Below are positions 1 through 10,134 of a DNA stretch of 64,000 nucleotides, in pieces; the stretch's first letter is position 1, and each line of letters starts with the position of its first letter. Source of the stretch: Trichostrongylus colubriformis (Eukaryota > Nematoda > Chromadorea > Rhabditida > Trichostrongylidae); NCBI GenBank assembly GCA_963978905.1, contig OZ022259.1:45278727-45342726 (forward strand), read 5' to 3'. The notes under the pieces were generated by a model. The model worked only from the letters and a program-made list of their open reading frames with translations, searched no databases and was not told the DNA's origin. The position numbers and the translations under genes were made by a program.

Positions 1-430
1 AATCAAACCCTTTTATGGGATGCGCCCTATCTATCCAGAATCAAAGTGGAAGATGAATGCGGTTTGGCCTATACAATGAACGACTTGCGGGGGCCAGTTG
101 ATGTTCAAGTCAGTGCTTCCAGATGAGTATGGTACTAACTCACATACCCCCGAAGGATGGAAGGCTTGGTTGGCTTGCGCGGGCGCTGATGCGGGATTTA
201 ATCCCCGCACGATAAGAGTAGTAGTGCACGCCACCTGTCTCCACACCACCTTCGCCCCCTTTGCAAAGGAAAGGCTTCTATACTCAACAATATTTGGAGG
301 GGACTGTAATTTTAGGGCACGTGGTAGAGTTTATCAGTTTCAACTACCACAGCAGTAGGAGACATGATCTGCGCGCAGGTACGCAGACCGGGTGTATGCC
401 GTTAAACGCTGCCCCTTACAGGTAATTTGC
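1..430 (-). repeat. Dispersed repeat R1, degenerate
   Basis: This stretch matches an inverted, diverged copy at 33760-34085. Read on the minus strand, both encode a similar broken peptide containing GLNPAS/LNPAS, then QAF and an EFVP- or ELVP-like motif. I infer an old transposable element of this genome whose coding part is no longer intact. The family is not identified. Confidence 0.6.
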
Positions 431-897
431 CAATGGGGCACGTGGGCCATAGCTGCCACCCAACGTCGACCATCCACGCATCTCCTGCGACGAACAAGTC
501 GTCTATTTCACCAACCCCTCGGATTTCATGACTGATAGTTATCAAATTAATGAGCTTGTTGAAGATGCACTGCAGATCACTGGGAAGTAGCTTGTATCAC
601 AGTTCCAAAAGGTTGTAATGCAATCTAAGGGAGTGAAAAATTAGTGTTTCCCGTTGTGCAAAATGTAAAGAAAACTAGAAAAGGAGAAAAGTAGCAGGAA
701 TCTGTGCTTACATAGATCCAGTCGAAAGGGGATCAGGTTTGCAATCATCAGGTTTGTGCCCTAATGCTAAATTACCTGCAGGGGGCCGCGCCCAACGACC
801 GTATCCCAGGCCGACCTATGCGCGCTATATTGTATCAGTTCATGGATATAACATCACATAAACTTCAGTAGCAAACATTAAACCTCAACACACTTAC
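431..897. other. Stretch without a supportable gene
   Basis: I looked here for the next downstream exon of the BBS4 gene and did not find one. A minus-strand open stretch around 420-600 resembles decayed repeat coding sequence and has no convincing splice sites. The BBS4 terminal exon or exons probably lie left of the window. Confidence 0.5.
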
Positions 898-3800
898 CAC
901 CTGCGCCTTTGGATCCATCGATATCGACTTCTCGTAAGCACGCCTAGCGTTGTTTACGTCGTTCATATTAGACAGCACAACTGAATGAATCGGATTTTGA
1001 GCTGAAATTCATCTGAACTTTGGCGACATTAGCTTACCTGCCATGGCTCCGATGATTTGTGCATTGTCCCTCTTCAGCTCAGCGGCCGCTTTGAGGAAAT
1101 GTAACGCAGAGCAGTGCAGGCCCATGGCTTGATGGACAAGCCCAAGATTGTAGTTGATTCTGCAAGATAGTGGTGCGTAATCAATTCACTACGATTTCAT
1201 CGTGATAAAAAGGAAAATATTCCTATTTAATCGAGAAAAAAAGCAACACAGCAACAATGTTGAAAAGCGACTGAAGGGCAGCTTAAATAACAGTAGTTTT
1301 TACATACTTGTAGTCGAGTGGACATATGAACGAAGCTTTCTTGAGACAACTGTGAGCTTGTGCAAGACGTCCTTTGGCCATCAAACAGACACCGACATTG
1401 TTCCAAAGACAGCCGTTATAGTCACATGCTTCCACGGCAACTCTGCAATGCAAATGGTTGCTGACTCTTAAGGGATTTGCAATCGACGGATCACTTTGAC
1501 CCTATCGGCCCTAGTGATAGCAGTCGCTATCATCAAATTCAGGGGCTTGCATCACCACATGTTTCTACCACTCTTTGGTACAAGTCCAGGCCCTTTCGTT
1601 TCCGATTTGCTTTGCACTCGCCATTTTAGCCAAGTTACTATCAGCTAAAGGAAAAACTCGACACCATTTACCCAAAGCAGCCCCACCATTTCAAATCAAT
1701 GAGAATCCTTGGGGAACATTCAGAATTGGCTGGAAACTTGTACCCGAAGGAAATTGGACCCCATAGGAAACGAACATAATACTCACTTGGCGCAAAAGCC
1801 TGAATCCGCGCTACAGGCGCCGGCGCCAAATGAGGTAGATCTTCAAATCTTTGTGGCGCAGGCCTTAGAGTGTTTTACGTCGAGAGAGCGTGAATTTTTA
1901 CCCAAGGGGCCAAGCCACCCAAATGAGCAAGTTTTGAGCAACTTTTGTGATCCACCCGGTTTTGGAGCCGACGTCTGGGGCGTGAGCGTTAGGTTGTTTC
2001 GCGCCAATTGAGTGTTATATTTGTGTTCAAAGATCGAGTTGCCCTTGGGTACAAGTTTTTCAAACCGCATCGAGATGTTCTTCGAGCATCACTATTCGAA
2101 TCCCATAAATATGTGAACTGATCGTGTTTGGCTTTAGCAAATTGTGCCCAATTTTCTTGCGGAAAAGCTCATGCCTGTAAAATTTGAAAGGCCTATAAGC
2201 AAGCAGCCTTCGTATGTAAGGGAGAAGTGGAGAGAGAGGAAGTGCTACCGTCGCCCCCCCCCCCACGTTCTTAAATTCCCTTAGGTCGTCGATAAGTATT
2301 AGATCAAAAATGGGGGGGGGGGATGGTGTCGTACTGCAAGGGTAATCGATACGCACTAGAATGTAAACTTTCAATAAGCAGATGAGAAGCGAAGGGTATT
2401 TTACAGCGAATCCGTGTGAGGAAATGTGAAATAAGCATCTTTTTGCTTTAGGTAATAATACATAGCTATAAAACACATTGCAATGATACAATCCGGCAAC
2501 AGTTACTGGTCATGTATAGGTCAAAAGGTGGAGTCGTATTGAGTCTCTGTAGAGGGGGGGGGGGGGGGGGGTTGTACTGAAACGACTATTTTTCGATACA
2601 CCTACAAGACCACTCAGCCTTTTTTGCAAAAGTCGACACCTGGCGACGGATTAATCTGCGCAAACCGTCGCGCTATCATAACTTCGTTAGATGTGAACAT
2701 GGGGCCAAAAAAGTCGGGGTGTGTTGCAAGTGTTCCAATTTCTAGAGGTCGGCACCGAGCTGGGTCACCGCCCTTCGCGAATTGTCCGAATGGTGGCGTG
2801 TCCTGCCGTCTGGGCTCTCCCAGATTTGCCTAAGCCTTTTTCGGGGAGAAGCTTTGGCAGCGTTATTTACCTATCTTTACCTGATTGCGATCCGCCGCGC
2901 AACCTGACCTGACCTCACCAATCGGAACACTTGCACTCCACCCAAAAAGTCGGAATCGTGCCTAGGGTAGAAAAAAAGAATCTTTGCAGCTCTCACCGAG
3001 AAGCTGGTGGCCTACTTATCAAAATCTGACATTTTATGAGTCGATAAGCTCGTCGCATCGAGACGAATCTAAAGTCTCCAATTTTTTCCATTTTATTCAC
3101 ATTAAACGAAGTTATGATGGTGCGACGGTTCACGCGGATTAATCCGTCGCTAGGTGTCGATTTCTCGAAAAATGTGAGCGGTACTGTACGAGTGTTCTGA
3201 CAGCCAACGTTGGAATGCTCAGGCAGCATAGAAAAGCATGTCTTCTAAGGTCATGCTCGCTACACGCACTTGAAAAGCCTGCACGATGATTTTTAGCGGT
3301 TCTATATTTCGTGTACAGAGTGTCCAATTTTCTTCTATCCTCTGCTCACCTCTTTGGATCTCTTCGACGCTCATAATCGAACTCCTAGCCAATAATCTAT
3401 AGGAATCCACCCATACTAATTTTTAATTCACCATACCTATATTTGTTCAGCGCCACATCATGATCTCCATGGGCCTGCATGATTGAACCAGCCGCTAGAA
3501 TACTCTGGAATACCAGACTATCACTATGTTCTTTCTTTCAAAAATGCATATGTACTAACTTGCTGATGAGTGGACTGGTAGCTGAGTGCCTTTCCAAGCA
3601 TTGCAAATGCCGGATCCTCACTGTTGTTTCGCAGATACTGCATTCCCATCTTGAACATCACATCCAGGTTTTCAGGCTCGAGCTGAAATCATTACGCTCT
3701 TCTGCTCGTTTGATATAATCTAGACATATTCACAATGCAGTGGATCACTGTGGGCCAGAAATGGCCAAGACGGGGCTACGCAAGGGCATTAAGTGCCGTC

Positions 3801-6800
3801 ACTATTGAATTTTAGATTGAGGCATGGAAAAATGTGTGTAAAAAATAGGCAACTACGGGACATCTTCAATCGATCCCTCCGTAGAGGTGAATAAGCTGCT
3901 GAAGAAAGGAAAATCTTGTGAAGTTGTATGACTACTATAATACTCACTACAGAGCTAAGTGCGGAAAGAAACACGCGAGGGTTACCATACACTAAGATGT
4001 AGCTGGTATATTAGAAATATGAGAATTTGACTACCTGAAGAGCTCTTTCATACGCCTGAATCGCAGCTGTTGTGTCTCCCAATTCAGCCACCAACTTGGC
4101 GAGAAAGATGATCAGTTCGACAGATGTTTGTAGAGCTGGAGCCTAAATAAGACCTCTCCATCACAATGTTCCAACAACTCTTGGCGCTTACAGCGTTTTA
4201 ACCATGCCACTAATTCATAATGGGGGCCGTTTCAAGTAAAAAGTATGTAGCTATTGATCAATCACTCACCTGAAGGAGCAAATCGCGTGCTTTTTCGCAT
4301 GGATTAAACAGATCCGTGTCGAGATGATAGATGGCACGAGCAAGCCAATAGTAGGCTTTCTAGGATTTTTTAAAATCATTGTCTACATGTCAAAGTGTTT
4401 TGTTTACATAGAAGACTACAATATTCACGGCAAAATACAAGAACGGAATGTAAGACCGCGTTCACACTTTGCGCCTCCAAAGCGTGGCTGCGTTCACAGG
4501 CAGTAAGACAGAGTAGCACGGAGGACGTGCAGAGACTACACAGAAAACGAGACAGGGCGGCAAAGGTGGAGACGCAGAGACACGCAGCCATGCGTTGCGG
4601 CCGGCACCGCAAGGTATGAACGCGGCCTAAGCGGGTGCTTCTTAAAGGATATCGCTGACAGTGCTTATGGAATAGGTGCAATTAGGACACAAAATTACCT
4701 CCATCGTGCGACGCGATGGGTGCGGGCTAAAGCGATTACTGTCTCCTACGCCTTACTCCAAGCTTCATAACCTTAGAATCCACTTAACACGGTGCCCGAA
4801 CCACGTGGATTTTCTATCCTAATGAGACCTATGAGTGTCACTGTCAAGATATTGAACGATGCCAGTATGGTTAGAAGGAGAAAACATCGAAGTAGCTGCC
4901 CCACGGAGAAATGGTGATTAAATCTCACAAGAGAGGGTGTATGCCATTAGGACGTGGCGTTTGACGAGCGGCGAAATGGTGAGAGAAAAGGGTGAAGTAC
5001 TAATTGAGTTCTGAAGCGATTACGTCTAGGGAAAGTTGTAATGCACCACTGTCGCTTGAAAAGGCGCGCATAGTTCGCACCATTGCGACGCGCCGCAACG
5101 CGAATTTTCTGTTCTTATGACCCAACACCTCTCAGTAGATAATGTAGGAATTGCCCTAGATTAATTGTGAACAAATATGAATCGTCTTTCAGCGGTCCAC
5201 ATACTCAGCATGTCATTTATCGAAATCTTTAACTCACTGAATCATCTGGATTCGCTTTTACAGCTTTCTCCAAATACTCCACAGCAAGCTTGTGATTACC
5301 CATAAGGAAATATACTCGTCCAATATTTACCAGATACCTAATAAATAAAAGAATAAACGAATTCTGAGGTATGTCACTCTTGTCACTCAACCACTTACGT
5401 TGTAGCATTCGCGGAGATTTTGAGCGCTTTATTAAACCACGACAGAGCATCTTCAAGGTCACCTTCGATACGAGCGATCACTCCACGCATATAGAATGCG
5501 TACTCGCTCTGATTTGAATATTGCTCCAGCATTTCCTGAAAATGTGAGGCTTTTCTTGCAACTATGTATTTCCTGCAATTATATTTCGAATCATGCTACC
5601 TTACGAAGGGATTCAAGGAGAAGCTCATTCGGCGTCAATGGTAGTCGAGCGCTAAGAGCATACCGTCCCGGTCCCTTTACAAGCATGAGCGGTGACGTAA
5701 AAGCCCCCAGAGCCTGACTACCAATGAGGTCCCGAAGAGCTTCGTCTTACGATGAGAGCGAAGTGGGTTTTTTTAAGCTGATCGCTATTTTTAAAGAATT
5801 CCCCAGCGCCTAAAACAGCAGCAAGCGAGCAGAACAGACAACGAATCACGGCTGCTTCTTCAGTGACGGCAGAATGACAAAACTCATCAGTCAGATCAGT
5901 CAGCAGCTCCCTTTCTAGTGAGGGGAGCTGCTGACATCAAAAGTACCTGCGAAGTTAGGACTGCTGCGAGTCATTTAATATTCAGTGCCCCGTGCCGCTC
6001 CCTTAGGAATGTCAATTTGTAATTGATTTATAAATTAAGTATTACTACCTGTTCTTCCCCTTCCCCTTTGGCTTCAGCCTCCTCGCTGGGTCATACATAA
6101 TTCAGGCCAGTAGACGCGCTGATGAGGCACATGGTTTTCATTGAAAGTCAAGCGCGCCAAGTTCTACCAAAAGAGAGTGAAAAAGACATGCATACGATGA
6201 CTCTATACACTGCAGATGGATAAGTAAGCAGTGATCATATATAACTTGAAATCAATTTCTTCAAGCATGTCTCACCGTTTTTACTGCTTTCTTCAAATTT
6301 CATTACTACCTAGAAACGAAATTAGAGGGTGAGAAACGGGGCCGCTCACATCCACATGGATCTAGAATTAAATCTCCGAGAAATTCCCCCAAGCTACATA
6401 CCTTTGCCAGTCATCCTCTTGCAGCCAGTAGCTGGGAACCAGAGTTGTCCAAAAGCATAAAAACATTCCCTCCCCACTTTCCTTTGGATTACTCTATAGT
6501 ACGAGGTAGACATGGTCACTGCTAGGCCAGCAGGTTGCGGATGTCTTTGCGATTTTAGTTGAAGGACGAGTGACAGCGGCTAAGAGGTTCGATGAAGGCA
6601 CAAAGCTTACTTTTTGACATCTGATTATGAAACGTATTGCCGGAGTGAATTTCAAATGCGAATGACGGGAGGATTTTTGAAACAATAGCGAGTTCATTTT
6701 TCAAACGAATTCATTATTTCAGACAAACTTACACCGATCAGTGATTTGCATCCGACATAGTCTCCCATTACGAAAAGCTTGTGCAGTAGTGCATTAGAAG

Positions 6801-6999
6801 CCTCAAAGTTCAACAGCTCGAAATTCGGCTTCCATTTTGAAGCTGGTCTCGGTTCAGGTACAGCAGGTTCGGTCTGAATGGAAGAAATTTGTCAGCGGGC
6901 AAATTATGTCCGTCTTCCTTGACAACTCACCGTATTCTCCTCATCCTCTTTGTTGTCATTCAATTCCTCCTCCTTGGATAGTTCTTCTACATCACCCAT
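898..6999 (-). CDS. bbs-4: BBS4, BBSome TPR subunit (11 exons, 3' end outside window)
   Basis: Bardet-Biedl syndrome 4 protein is a tetratricopeptide-repeat subunit of the BBSome, the coat that moves membrane cargo in cilia; in nematodes cilia occur only on sensory neurons. Exons in transcript order are 6931-6999 (ATG at 6999), 6733-6873, 5399-5535, 5238-5337, 4270-4359, 4035-4142, 3560-3682, 3437-3504, 1308-1442, 1038-1159 and 898-980. Every junction keeps codon phase and every intron has GT and AG ends. The joined product so far is 392 residues, against about 520 in human. Identifying segments are GCKSLIGEMLEQ, SEYAFYMRGVIARIEGD, SILAAGSMIQAHGDHDVAL, CLWNNVGVCLMAKGR and NYNLGLVHQAMGLHCSALHF, each aligning with human BBS4 in the same order. 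The acidic N-terminus is poorly conserved. The donor GTAAGTG after base 898 shows that at least one more exon follows. The introns hold MITEs (2622-3176, 4452-4630, 4935-5128) and a coding-like fragment (5600-5927). Confidence 0.93.
2254..2322. repeat. Facing poly-C and poly-G tracts
   Basis: A run of 11 C at 2254-2264 and a run of 11 G at 2312-2322 form an inverted pair around a 47-bp AT-rich centre, inside the long BBS4 intron. A further run of 18 G lies at 2554-2571. The layout resembles a miniature of the poly-G-ended MITE at 20729-20963. Confidence 0.6.
2622..3176. mobile_element. MITE with about 75-bp inverted arms
   Basis: The left arm, with the core GACGGATTAATC, is repeated in inverse orientation at about 3095-3170. 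The arms include a shared stretch reading GTTATGATGGTGCGACGG on one side. There is no coding capacity. The centre holds the motif TGCCTAAGCC and a segment that recurs at about 23755-23830. It lies in BBS4 intron 8. Confidence 0.6.
4452..4630. mobile_element. MITE-B copy 1
   Basis: The termini are inverse versions of a GCGTTCAYAC motif: GACCGCGTTCACAC at the left and TATGAACGCGGCC at the right. The interior is GC-rich and non-coding. Related copies lie at 12881-13036, 31042-31189, 35682-35850 and, longer, 59513-59879. It is inserted in BBS4 intron 4. Confidence 0.65.
4935..5128. mobile_element. MITE-A copy 1
   Basis: It starts with GGGTGTATGCCATTAGGAC and ends with an inverted, worn version, CGAATTTTCTGTTCTTATG. 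Internal motifs such as TTCTGAAGCGATTACG recur in the other copies at 20081-20310, 24625-24848 and 50475-50709. It is non-coding and sits in BBS4 intron 4. Confidence 0.6.
5600..5927 (-). pseudogene. Coding-like fragment of unknown family nested in BBS4 intron 2
   Basis: On the minus strand, 5927 down to about 5750 reads openly (beginning LPSLERELLTDLTDEF and including LGAGEFFKNSDQL). After a one-base frame change near 5746, reading continues to 5600 (DEALRDLIGSQALGAF, then GPGRYALSARLPLTPNE). The two halves join smoothly only if one base is removed, which suggests a broken exon. A possible upstream exon at 6049-6090 (encoding EAEAKGEGEEQ) ends at a GT in matching phase, and 5600 is followed by GTAGCA. 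I do not recognise the protein. It is not part of BBS4: BBS4 exons 2 and 3 splice to each other in phase and match the human order without it. It may be a nested gene, a retro-copy or a pseudogene. Confidence 0.4.
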
Positions 7000-7857
7000 T
7001 CTGGGGTCTTCTTATAGACTGGAGATCATTAAACACTTTTATTTATGTCCTAATGATATTAGGACAAGCATATTTAGTAATATCGAGCTGTCAAATTGAA
7101 AGTTCAGCTATTCAGTATGTCTTAGGTACTTTATTATAGCTCAAAAAGTTATAAACAAAAATAGTGGAGTACAAATAAATAATATAATGTAAATGATAGG
7201 ATACAAATGGGATTCAAATGCGAGTGGTTTTAGGGGGGGAAGGGGGGGGGGAGGGGAATTCCAACGTCCACTCCCTTGTAAAAAAAAACTTCATTTCTCA
7301 AAATGAATTATTTATTTGGAAACCGAAGCATGAGAGGTTAATCGGACTGTACCTGCACATTCCTCAAAGTGAAATGAGCTAAGGGAATGGTGTAAAGAAA
7401 TAAAAAGCTCAGTGGCATGGGCGAAAGCGGTGCGTGCACATCGTCGCCATGGAAACCTGCCGGTCAACTTTTGCAACGATTTGTACTTGATTAAGAAATT
7501 TTCAGCACCTATTTTCATCGCATTTTAGTGAATGATTCAGAAGATTACTAAACAGGTTTTTAACGCAAATATATATTTAGATATGCGTATTTGATTTTAC
7601 GTCTACAAATTAATATTCACTCCACAATTTCACGGTAAAACTTGATTATCGGAGGCGAATAATGCTCGCATTCCACTTTTCCATTTCAAAGTCGTCGCTA
7701 CGACAAGCTTCCAAGCATTTTCCAATTCCTGTTGTTCGTAGCCCGGTTGTTTGATGGTCACTCTCACCCTCTGGGACTCAATTGAAATTCACGGTACACC
7801 ATCGCCGGGTTTTTTTGCTACTACTTGGTTCCAATTCTACGGGGTCCTGGCCGTATA
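7000..7857. other. BBS4 upstream region
   Basis: No gene seen. This is the region upstream of the BBS4 start codon and probably includes its promoter; I could not point to an X-box with confidence. It contains short G runs near 7229-7253 and a 3' part (7670-7855) shared with 26450-26600 in the duplicate. Confidence 0.4.
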
Positions 7858-9076
7858 TTGGGTTGAGGAATAAGTCCCCGCGGTTTTTTCCAACCCCGCT
7901 TTTCACAATGTTTCCTTCACCTTTTGACAAAGTTTACATATGTTTTCGATAGAGCTTTTTTTTGCTCTACGAAGTACTACTAGTATCTGTTTTTCGATTC
8001 CTTAGACTACCTAATATTTATGAGGTTTGGAAATGAAATAAGCTGATGGCAAATATATGGCACTTGCGCACCTCATCTTCCTCGTCTGCCAATGAGATCA
8101 TAAAATGTATATGTATATGTTTTTGACAGAGCTTTTCCAGCTCTACAGAATGGCGCTACCTTTTCTTTGAATCGCTCAACTTTTTGCTCTTTTTAGGAAT
8201 CACAAATGCAATACTCGCAAAAGTGTGCACTTTCGTTATCTTCTCTTCCTCGCCTACCATCGAGATTGGGGAGGATGTGCATATGTGCATCCGATAGAGC
8301 TTTCTTTGCTTTACAAGATAACACCACACCTCTTTCGTTTCCTCTCATATTTTAGCATGTAGCAGTAAGTTTTCACCTGTTTTTCAATTCAATATTGCAT
8401 AATGAAAATGAATTTTTTTTCGGGGGAGTGTTTTGCACCATTCGATAGAGCTCTTTTTGCTCTACAAGACAGTACTTACGGTTTTTGTTCGAATCAATTT
8501 TTGCCATTTTTTAGATCGTTTAAAAGTTGACGAAATCGAGCATTTCCATCACATGGTGCCGAAAATGCTCGATTTCGTCGACTTTTAAATGTTCTAAAAA
8601 ATGGAAAAAATTGATTCGAACAAAAACCGTAAGTACTGTCTTGTAGAGCAAAAAGAGCTCTATCTAATGGTGCGAAACACTCCCCCGAAAAAATTCATTT
8701 TCATTATGCAATATTGAATTGAAAAACAGGTGAAAACTTACTGCTACATGTTAAAATATGAGAGAAAACGAAAGAGGTGTGGTGTTATCTTGTAAAGCAA
8801 AGAAAGCTCTATCGGATGCATATATGCACATCCTCTCCAATCTCGATGGTAGGCGAGGAAGAGGAGGTGCGCAAGTGCCAGTTTTTTGCCTTCAGCTCAC
8901 TTCATTTCCAAACCTCATAAATATTAGGTAGTCAACGGAATCGAAAAACAGATAGTAGTATTTTGTAGAGCAAAAAAAGCTCTATCGAAAACATATATAA
9001 ACTTCGTCAAAAGGTGAAGGAAACATTGTGAAAAACGGGGTTAGAAAAAACCGCGGAGACTTATTCCTCAACCCAA
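7858..9076. mobile_element. Foldback element FB-1, 1.2-kb near-perfect palindrome
   Basis: It starts TTGGGTTGAGGAATAAGTCC and ends with the exact inverse, flanked by TA on both sides (7856-7857 and 9077-9078). The two roughly 600-bp arms are inverse copies of each other meeting near 8553, at GAAATCGAGCATTT facing AAATGCTCGATTTCG. Each arm is made of about four degenerate units of roughly 160 bp, each with a small AGAGC-(T)n-GCTCT hairpin, seen near 7943, 8131, 8298 and 8443. It carries no transposase. The duplicated segment lacks the element: 26600-26612 reads straight through with a single TA, which confirms the boundaries and the TA target-site duplication. Confidence 0.9.
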
Positions 9077-10134
9077 TAGATGGAATCTAGTTTCCCACTG
9101 CTTTTACCCTTACAGAACCCTTTCCAGATTGAATGGTCTTTAAGAGCAAACCACTCAGGAGATCATTCCTCAGAACCCTTCCTCCTTCAAAAACAAAATC
9201 ACTGCATGCGATACTTCCCCGTCTCAAAGATTGAGGGGGGAGTGCTGGGGTTAATATTATAGATAAGCACACGGAGTCAAGCCTTCCGTCGAGGAAAGTA
9301 TTCGAGCAATACGACCCTCAAGACCGTTCGACCCTTCCTTCAGTATACTCAATGTGTCTGAGAAATTAAAAAATCGATACTCGTAGCATTGTTACATTTA
9401 GACGACCTTTTCTAGGGATCACCTCATCGATTCAGAAGAATTTTTCGAAATACGACTTCTCCTACACTTTCCAACCCTTTTGTCTATCTGAGGACTGAGC
9501 AGGGACATGTCGAACACTTGCTTGGCCGTGAGCCCTCCTGAAACAGACACGAGCCCTGCCTCCGCGAGAATTCCTCGTTCAACCACTTACTTGACTTTCA
9601 ACAAGGATTCTTAACGACGTTGGTGAAGATGACGATCATAAATCGAGTAATCAATGAGTATTGGAGAACCGTAATCCTTACCCTTGCTTTTCAGTATAAT
9701 AAGCATATTTATATTTATTCCATTGATGTGGCAATACTATCAAACACGAAGCCCTTTTAGCTTATCCCATACATTCGGATCCGCTCATTTCAGGAGAAAT
9801 TCGCTAGCAATTTAAGGTTGACTCGCGGCTTTCTGTTGCGCAAAGTGAAAGCAGAAAAAAATAGAAAACAGCACACATACTGAGTGAACTATTAAACTTT
9901 TCAAATCGCTATACATAGTTCCGCAGAACTGTTGTAAACTAGAACATACCCAAATAAACATTTATAAAGGTTGAATAAGTTGCTTCATTCGATATATGAA
10001 AACACTTCTAAAAGTACAATTTACCACGGTGTTTTGACTGAATGGCGAAGAGTTGCATACAAATACAAAGGCATATTTTTTGTCAAAAATGATGAACACT
10101 TCGAACATTTAGACACTTCCACTGCGAGAATGCT
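9077..10134. other. Intergenic between BBS4 and F-box gene 1
   Basis: No gene seen. The stretch is shared with the duplicate (about 26610-26910 and 27830-28640), so it is unique-type intergenic sequence and not an element. It contains the 3' flank of the F-box gene, whose stop codon is at 10135-10137. Confidence 0.5.
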
